A DNA stretch of 14,404 bases from Brachionus koreanus (taxonomy: Eukaryota > Rotifera > Eurotatoria > Ploima > Brachionidae): the NCBI GenBank assembly GCA_016987375.1, contig PJRA01000114.1, positions 298,416-312,819 of the forward strand, written 5' to 3'. The notes beneath the pieces were generated by a model, which saw only the letters and a list, made by a program, of their open reading frames with translations, was not told where the DNA came from and did no database searches. The translations under genes were made by a program, and so were the position numbers. Positions 8,256 to 14,404 of the stretch are shown here, one piece after another (the stretch's first letter is position 1; each line of letters starts with the position of its first letter).

Positions 8256-9541
8256 CTATGGAAGAGAAAGTCTGTCCAAATTTGGCTCTTGTTGAGAAGC
8301 ACCTTGAGCTGAAGTCAAAGCAACAACACCATCGGCAATTCTTGCTTTTTTGTTGTTAAGATCCCAAGCACCACAATTATTTGACAAACCACCGCCTATT
8401 CCATAGCCTATATTTTAACGAGAAAAAAATATTAATAAATAGAAAAATAAATAAATATTGGTTACACACCGCAATCAGCAATAATTCTTTTTCCAGTTAT
8501 TCTTGAAAAGTCGGACCATTTTAATTCACCTGGTTTATACTCGGCTGATCCACCACGTCCCTAGGATAAAAAAAAAATTTTGATAAAATTAAATTTGTGC
8601 ATATGAACACTTTCTTGTAATTACTTGACCACCACTAGTATGAACAAAATCAATGTATGGTGATGTTTTGAAATATCCCCACCATTGAGTCATTCCATCG
8701 TATCCGATCCATGCACTCAAATCCCATGAAATTTTAGCATTTGGCAATTGTTTTCTTATTTCTTTGGCAAAATCATCAAACAAAGCTCTCATGTATTCAC
8801 CAGACAAAGTGCCTCCTTCTTGGGTATGATGATCACCATAAAATTGCCAAAAATCTGGTTCCATTATAAAAACACATGGAGCATTTCTGTCGCCCAAAGA
8901 TTTTGCAATTTCAGTTGCTTGATGAGTGTATCTACTAACTAATAAAGCACGATTATTTCTTATGAAATCAGCTCCTTTATGACACAAATTATTTGTTGGA
9001 TGTACATCACAATCTTGGAAGCCAAATTTAGCTCTTGCCTCAAAAGCAATAACATATGCATAGAAAACTGGCATTTTTCCGTGTTGTTTGCATTTTTTGA
9101 TCATTTCACCATGCCAGTAAGGATTAAAATTGGTATTTGATTGATCTTCAGCCCATGGTGAATTTATCCAAATCGATATGTAGTCATATCTCTTGTAATA
9201 ATTATCATTAAAAACACCATCAAATGCGATGCCATGTTTGAATTTCGAACCTGGAAAACCGTCGCCTAAACCAGGCAATGGACCTGGTGATTGTGTTGTT
9301 CCTTGTGTTGTTCCAGTATTGTCACCTAGATTTAAAATTTTAATAAACTATACTTAACTGAACTATTCAAATAACTACTACCTGGTAAACATTGTGAATA
9401 GTATGGATTTATGTATTGACAACTTAGACCTGAAGCACAAAAAGTACTTCCTGTCCAACCAATGCCTCCACATTGTCCATAAAGTGGCTGTTGTGCGTAT
9501 GCAATTGTTGCAATAATTGATAATACAATTACTTTAAACAT
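8256..9541 (-). CDS. Secreted CBM1-linked putative polysaccharide hydrolase
   Basis: Four exons: 9541-9382, 9325-8625, 8560-8470 and 8407-8256. The introns are 56, 64 and 62 nt, all GT-AG, and give 367 aa. Residues 1-16 are a signal peptide ([16 protein letters not shown]). Residues 17-54 are a textbook fungal CBM1: four cysteines (C24, C35, C41, C51) and the flat aromatic face W29, Y47, Y48, which binds crystalline cellulose or chitin. A short Gly/Thr/Gln/Pro linker (55-80) follows. The remaining ~285 residues look like an alpha/beta barrel, with strand-like segments [45 protein letters not shown] and RIIADCGYG. The MEPD (E209-D211) and WDLSAW (D255) segments recall the order of 'VIEPD' and 'DAGHxxW' in GH6 cellulases, but the match is loose. 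I assign no CAZy family. Base composition and introns match its neighbours. CBM1 is chiefly fungal, so an old horizontal transfer is likely. Confidence 0.85.
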
Positions 9542-9582
9542 TTTCGAATTGGAATGCTATTCAGAATGTTTTCTTTTCTTCT

Positions 9583-9589
9583 TTTTATA
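9583..9589 (-). promoter_or_regulatory. TATA box of the CBM1 gene
   Basis: On the minus strand the sequence TATAAAA lies 42-48 nt upstream of the CBM1 gene's ATG. Start of transcription about 30 nt downstream would give a leader of only 10-20 nt, typical of a highly expressed secreted-enzyme gene. Confidence 0.6.
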
Positions 9590-9599
9590 TGCATTAAGT

Positions 9600-10401
9600 T
9601 TAAGCTAAAAATTGGTAATTCAAAACCAATATCAAATAGCATAAATATTGATTATGGGTTTTTAATACTTATTTTGTTTTAGGTTTTAAAATTCAGATAA
9701 AATATAAGAAAAATAAAACTTTAATTTTATTTATTTTTTCAATGTCATTATCAATATCTATTTATTTTAAAACTTTTTTTTTCATTCTTTGATCTTTGAC
9801 TAATTTTTACTTTTACTTATTTTCCAGGCTGAAATTTCTTTCATATTTTTCTAATACAAAAAAAAAACAAATAAAGGTGTGATGATACCAACTAAAGCTT
9901 ATTTATTATTTTTTAAATTTTTAAACGATATTTGATACTTTTAATTTTGATTTTTTATTCTTGTATAAAACCAAAAAAACAAATATAAATTAATCATTTT
10001 TTTTCTATCATTTAGTTTGAATTTTGATCAAAAAATTTTCGAAACAAAATCAAAAATAAAAATGATTTCAGACACTTTTATTAATTAGTATAAAAAAAAT
10101 ATTATTCAATGATACAAGTTATCTTTTGAATTTGAATCCAGTTTTATTAAAAATTTATTAAAAGCTCTATCTATAAAAAGATATTTTTATTAATTTTTCA
10201 ACTTTTCCTGTCGACCAAAATTTAATTTTAATTTATATCATGAAGACATGAAAATTAAATATTTGAAATTTTTTTATGATTAATAAATGGCGATTTGATC
10301 AAAAGATCGATGTTGTAAAATGCAACATTCTTGATCTCATTTTTCAATAATACCAATTTTATCCTTTTTGACTAGGTAAAAAATTAGATTTATATTTATA
10401 T
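9600..10401. other. AT-rich spacer, no gene seen
   Basis: This stretch is composed mostly of A/T runs with stops in every frame. The only structure I note is a small hairpin, atgttg-taaaatg-caacat at 10310-10328, flanked by gatc on both sides (10306-10309 and 10332-10335). Confidence 0.5.
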
Positions 10402-10650
10402 AGTACTAGTAGTAGTTCTTGATGCGACAACTAACATGTAGAGTGTCTGAGCCCATCACCGCCGATTGGCCGTGAAGAGCTGTAGCAGCCGATTCTATTG
10501 AATTTATCTAATACATGTTTGGCACTTACTGCAGCTGCAAAATCGTTTGTAATTTGAGCCCGGAAACTTTCTCTTTGTATTCTGATGCTATTTATTCTGA
10601 ACGCCCCGGATTTCCTCTTAACGCCCTTATAAAAGTTTATTTTCTAAATT
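10402..10650 (-). pseudogene. Second LINE-like 3' end with (ACT)n tail
   Basis: On the minus strand an open frame of about 70 codons reads NFYKGVKRKSGAFRIN, SIRIQRESFRAQ, ITNDFAAAVSAKHVLDKFN and RIGCYSSSRPIGGDGLRHS, with a TAG at 10433-10431. It is then followed by a degenerate ACT repeat (10402-10416). The DNA is markedly richer in G+C than its surroundings. It shares cggctgcta(c/t)agctc and the trinucleotide tail with the LINE copy at 5728-6075. I infer the last codons and 3' UTR of a related or co-evolving non-LTR retrotransposon, 5'-truncated. Confidence 0.55.
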
Positions 10651-11532
10651 AACCTTTTTTTTAATTTTACAAAAATCTCAATATTAAATATTAAAAATTT
10701 TATTTTAATTTAATATATGGTTTTAATCAGACTTCTATTATTAGGGCACTTGCCTTTTGATTTACCTTGATATTAAAGAGAAGAAATTGTGGAAAATCTA
10801 ATTTAAGAATAATTATCTATATTTCAAAAAAAAACACGTTACGAGATGTCAAAAAAATCTATAGTCACATGGAAATTACATTATTTATTATGAATATATT
10901 TTATTTAAACATTAGAATTCCTTTCCGCTATTATAAGAATTTTTTAACATTTTATTTAGTTTCCTTGAACAAGATTTGAAAATGGTTTTTTATGTTATTT
11001 TTGAGAAAATGATTCAAGTGTTTAATTAGAAAATATATTTTTCTCTTCAAAAGAGAGTCAAATAATTATTTATAATGAATTCAATTATTTAAAAAATTAT
11101 AAAATTCATTAATATTTTATTTCAGTCAATTGGAAATAATTATAAACAGACTAAAATATGGTCAATATCAAAAAAAATAATTTGTTTAAATATGTAAGTA
11201 ATTTATACATTTCCAAAATATAAATACAGTAAAAATTCAATAATATTTGTTTTTTGTATATGAAGACTTCGTATACTCACATTAATTTATGTTTTTTAGA
11301 ATCAAGAACAAAAAACAATCTTAGAATGCTTATTAAATTATTCACCATATTAAAGGAATAATTTGGAATATATGCTTCTTAATCATCATAATAATTAATT
11401 AATTGCGATTTTTTTATATTTTTTGAAACTAGAACTCACTCGGTACTGTAACAAATACAAATCATCCTTCTCATATATATATATATATACTAAGCTAATA
11501 AAAACAAAAATTTAATACGAACTTTTTTTAAA
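10651..11532. other. Spacer upstream of ILRUN, no certain gene
   Basis: AT-rich DNA. It contains an (AT)n microsatellite at 11473-11489 and a splice-like segment (acceptor TTATTTCAG at 11117-11125, donor AT|GTAAGT at 11194) with a short open frame. That segment is too low in complexity for me to call an exon; it could be a 5' UTR exon of ILRUN. Confidence 0.35.
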
Positions 11533-12706
11533 ATGGATGTTGACAATTCTGATGTGGACATGATTTTAGGCCGTTTTCGCACTATGAACACAAATGACAA
11601 AGACTACTTAATAAATGAATTCAAACGTTTGTCTAATACGCAACTAAGCACTGAAGGCTGTTGTTTCTATCTTGATTTGGCCGAATGGAATTTGAATTCA
11701 GCATTGTGGGCTTATTACGAATATGAAACGGCGGCCGCTGCAGCAGCAAATGTGTCAAACAATTTAAACGATTCAGGACAAATTTTAACTGAATCAGCAA
11801 GTACTAATGAAATACCTGAAATGCAATTTTTGTGTGATATCACTATAGGAGAAGGTGAATCAGTTGCACCCAATACAAATTTTATCAAAACATGGCGCAT
11901 CAAAAATACAGGTTAGTTGCTATAAAAATAGTCAATTAAGCAAATAATTCTCTTAAAAGTATGTTCAAATTATGAACAATCCTTTTGATCATGATTTAAA
12001 AAAAAAGTTATATTTTATTTTGTAAGATGAAAAGCTCTTAGAGATTACCTTTTAAAGAGTAAATTGTATAGATCGTTCATTAGATAATTCTTTATTTAAC
12101 ATTTTAGGAACGACTAAATGGCCATCAGGATGTCAGTTGAAATATGTCAATGGATATAACTTTAGTCCAGCCACTCTTTCTTGTCCGTCACCAACATTGG
12201 TCACTAGTAGCTTATTTTCAAGTGAAGAAGAAAGACCAATAGCTATAGAATTAATGGAGCTACAACCTCAAGAAACAATGGACATAAGCATTAGTTTGAA
12301 GTCACCACAGCAGTGTGGTATTTATCAGTGCCAGTATAGAGCCTACACGAGATTTAACCATCCTTTTGGTGATCCTATTTGGTTGTTATTGAATGTTGAA
12401 GAAGGTGGTCTACTTGATTGCATTCAACAGTTAAACAATGTAAATATGCTGGGTAATTCAGAAAATTGCATTAGCAACAATGTCATAAACCGACACGTTT
12501 CAAGCTCGGTCAATGGCTTTTTGAATCAAACAAAAAATACCGAAACTTTTAGTCATTCTGATCAAAATGTGAACAAATCTAATATATTTCGTTTGGATAC
12601 TAATTCTAATTTTTTACCTGAAACCAGCTCATTAAATCGAAATCAACAGCAGTCTCATCAGGATGAAGAGAAGAGGCCTGATTTTTATGATGACATGTTT
12701 AGTTAA
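11533..12706 (+). CDS. ILRUN: ILRUN-like protein (UBA-like + NBR1-like domains)
   Basis: Two exons, 11533-11911 and 12108-12706, with a 196-nt GT-AG intron (donor GTTAGT, acceptor ATTTTAG). They encode 325 aa; human ILRUN (C6orf106) is about 298. Residues 1-65 match the UBA-like part: DKDYLINEFKRL, then CCFYLDLAEWNLNSALWAYY. A run of six alanines follows, then the NBR1-like four-tryptophan domain: DITIGEGESVAPNTNF, KTWRIKNTG, the split codon G127, TKWPSGCQLKYVNG, and GDPIWLLLNVEEGGLL. The C-terminal ~110 residues are polar, Asn/Ser/Gln-rich and end in DFYDDMFS. In mammals ILRUN dampens antiviral and inflammatory transcription and affects lipid metabolism; the animal family is conserved but little studied. 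The start is chosen by the match of MDVD and by the AAAATGG context. The intron splits the NBR1-like domain. Confidence 0.95.
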
Positions 12707-14259
12707 AAAAAGTTAAATAATTCTCAAATATATGTATCCATTTTTTTTAGATTTTTCTATTAAATATTGTTATCATTAAGCAGTCAGATATGGTCAAACG
12801 ACTGTTATGCAGCTTAATTATATTAGTTATTGGTTTTTAGATTTACTTGATAAAAAACTCAACTTTAAAATACGTTGCTAAAAATATATTTAATTTTTTT
12901 TTATTTTTCTATACCACTGTAATATTATTAAAGTTAAGGAATTGTTTCAAAAATTTAAGGAAGATTTTTAATTAATTAAAATTTTAAATAAATTATATAA
13001 CTTAAATACTGTCAATTATTTTAATCAAGATTAACATTGAATTGAAGAACTTGAATGTTTATTTTATTGTTTTGTTGTAGTTCTCTCAATAAATACAACA
13101 CCGACTCTAGCCAACCTATATGTCTATAGTTTCACAGTGCAATAATATGATCTCATGTGTTCAGCAAGTTACTGGTGTTTAAAACTGTGTAAATTATTGA
13201 ACTAGTGCTCTCTTTTCTTTTTTTAATTTCTTTATTACTTGTATAGGCTAGAAGTGACCACTTATTAATATAGTTGCTATTATAAATATATTATTTTTAT
13301 TACTTGTGTTATAACCAAAATCCATCCGATCTTAATAGATCCGAATAGAGACATTAAAATTAAGGGTTTATGACAGTTAAGCTAATCTTACTATTTAAAA
13401 ATCAAATGTGTGAAAATCTTAACTAAAAAATTAACCATGAATGGAATAGTTTTCCTATGCCAATAAAATGTGTTTCTTTTTCAAAAGAATGAACAAATGT
13501 TTGAAAAAAGATAAAATGCAGGATATAATTTCGTTTTGATATTTAATAACATCATATTTTTATTATCTTAATATACATTCATTTTTTTACAATTCAAATT
13601 TTTTAATCTGAACTTAGAATAGTACAATCAAAAATAAGTCGGTAAGATCATGAGTTGTTTGCAGCGTGATAAAATAAAATGAGTTACAAAATTTATAAAT
13701 AATTTAAATATAATTTAATTATTTAGACTGCATTGAAGTATATGACCAAAATTTGTTGCCGAGAAAATATTCATTTGTAGAAAAAAAATGAAAAAGAATA
13801 TTAGAAGACAATTTAAATCTTTTTAAAATTCTTAGACCAGTTAAGATTGAAAATTGTCTAAAAAGACAATACATCATTTCAATTTATAACACCAAAGTTC
13901 CAAAATCATTTCATAAATTTTCAAATTGCAAATTATTTAATCCAAGACTAAAAAAAACTCTAACTAAAATAGTAAATTAGAAAAAAATGATAAAATGGAG
14001 AATTCAATTGAATATTGATAATTAATAACTAATTTCAAACTAATATCAAAAAGAAGTTTTTATTGATCGCTATCATTAGCTAAAAAAATGTATTAATCAC
14101 ATACCATGGGTAAAATCTATAGTAACTCTTTATTAAGTGCAAATTTTTATTTAGATTAGAAATTAGATTTAATTATTTGAATATTCAACTAATTAATTAA
14201 GAAAAATTTAACTAAATAATTGAAAATAATATTAATAATTTAGCTGAAATGCTTATGGT
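12707..14259. other. AT-rich 3' region, no gene seen
   Basis: The start is the ILRUN 3' UTR, with a variant poly(A) signal ATTAAA at 12759-12764 and an AATAAA near 13088. The rest is AT-rich with stops in all frames. A less AT-rich patch at about 13090-13210 gave no convincing ORF, splice frame or tRNA fold. Confidence 0.5.
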
Positions 14260-14269
14260 AAATGAGCCT

Positions 14270-14396
14270 AACTGGGTGACCAATTTTTTTTTATTGCATA
14301 TTTCGCACCCATTTTGTTCAAAAAACCCAAAAATAGTCACCGAATTAGATCGGTTTTTTTTAGTCACCCTTTAACTCCTGCAGTTAATTGGGTGAA
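14270..14396. repeat. Cluster of GGGTGA / TCACCC repeats at window edge
   Basis: aactgggtgacc (14270-14281) and gttaattgggtga (14383-14395) are related in direct orientation. tagtcaccg (14334-14342) and tagtcaccc (14361-14369) lie between them in inverted orientation. A small hairpin, accga/tcggt (14339-14354), sits inside. This looks like the end of a fold-back or other DNA element cut by the window. Confidence 0.45.
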
Positions 14397-14404
14397 GCTT
14401 TATT

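Noticed and set aside
8748..8942. 64-aa plus-strand ORF
   Set aside because: Antisense shadow of the CBM1 enzyme's exon 2.
8256..9541. Firm assignment of the CBM1 enzyme to GH6
   Set aside because: The EPD and Asp/Trp segments appear in a GH6-like order, but the length, the 'YDLPxRDC' acid motif and the C-terminal motifs of GH6 are missing, so I leave the family open.
10767..10979. 70-aa plus-strand ORF
   Set aside because: Lys/Ile/Asn-rich sequence with no motif. No donor joins it in frame to the splice-like segment at 11126, so I treat it as chance.
11126..11193. Splice-bounded short open segment
   Set aside because: Acceptor and donor are good, but the next acceptor leads to a stop after a few residues and the peptide is low in complexity. 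A UTR exon remains possible.
13090..13210. Possible tRNA or exon in a less AT-rich patch
   Set aside because: No cloverleaf with a GTTCRANYC-type T-loop and no open, spliced frame could be found on either strand.

Overview
The window is a very AT-rich piece of an animal nuclear genome. It carries an ILRUN-like UBA/NBR1-domain gene and a sphingosine kinase, both animal-type genes. Its GT-AG introns are very short (46-64 nt in most genes, 196 nt in ILRUN), and remnants of LINE and mariner elements lie between the genes. A secreted enzyme with a fungal-type CBM1 cellulose-binding module sits among them, so I suspect a small invertebrate rich in transferred genes. A rotifer is my guess; the sequence does not prove it.

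Layout. Positions 1-300 (minus) hold the end of a LINE reverse-transcriptase ORF that stops in a perfect 19-bp inverted repeat, followed by a cluster of short palindromes. Positions 570-2168 (minus) hold a three-exon sphingosine kinase whose reading frame is intact except for one in-frame TAA. A possible 53-aa one-helix membrane protein diverges from it at 2243-2404. Positions 2785-3303 form a probable MITE with about 31-bp terminal inverted repeats. Positions 3774-5393 (plus) hold an unrecognised gene, probably of three exons, with a fold-back repeat in its long intron. Positions 5728-6419 (minus) hold two decayed mobile elements end to end: the last part of a LINE ORF with an (ACT)n-type 3' tail, and the N-terminal part of a mariner transposase.

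Positions 6826-7929 (plus) hold a 13-repeat leucine-rich-repeat gene without its 5' exon. Positions 8256-9541 (minus) hold the four-exon secreted CBM1 enzyme, with a TATA box and a poly(A) signal. Positions 10402-10650 (minus) hold a second LINE-like 3' end with the same kind of tail. Positions 11533-12706 (plus) hold the two-exon ILRUN homologue. From 12707 to the end I see no gene, only a cluster of GGTGA/TCACC repeats at the right edge.

The genes do not form a pathway: they are independent eukaryotic units separated by AT-rich spacers and transposon debris. The most notable item is the CBM1 enzyme. Its roughly 290-residue catalytic-type domain is not one I can place in a named glycoside hydrolase family, and its motif order only faintly recalls GH6.
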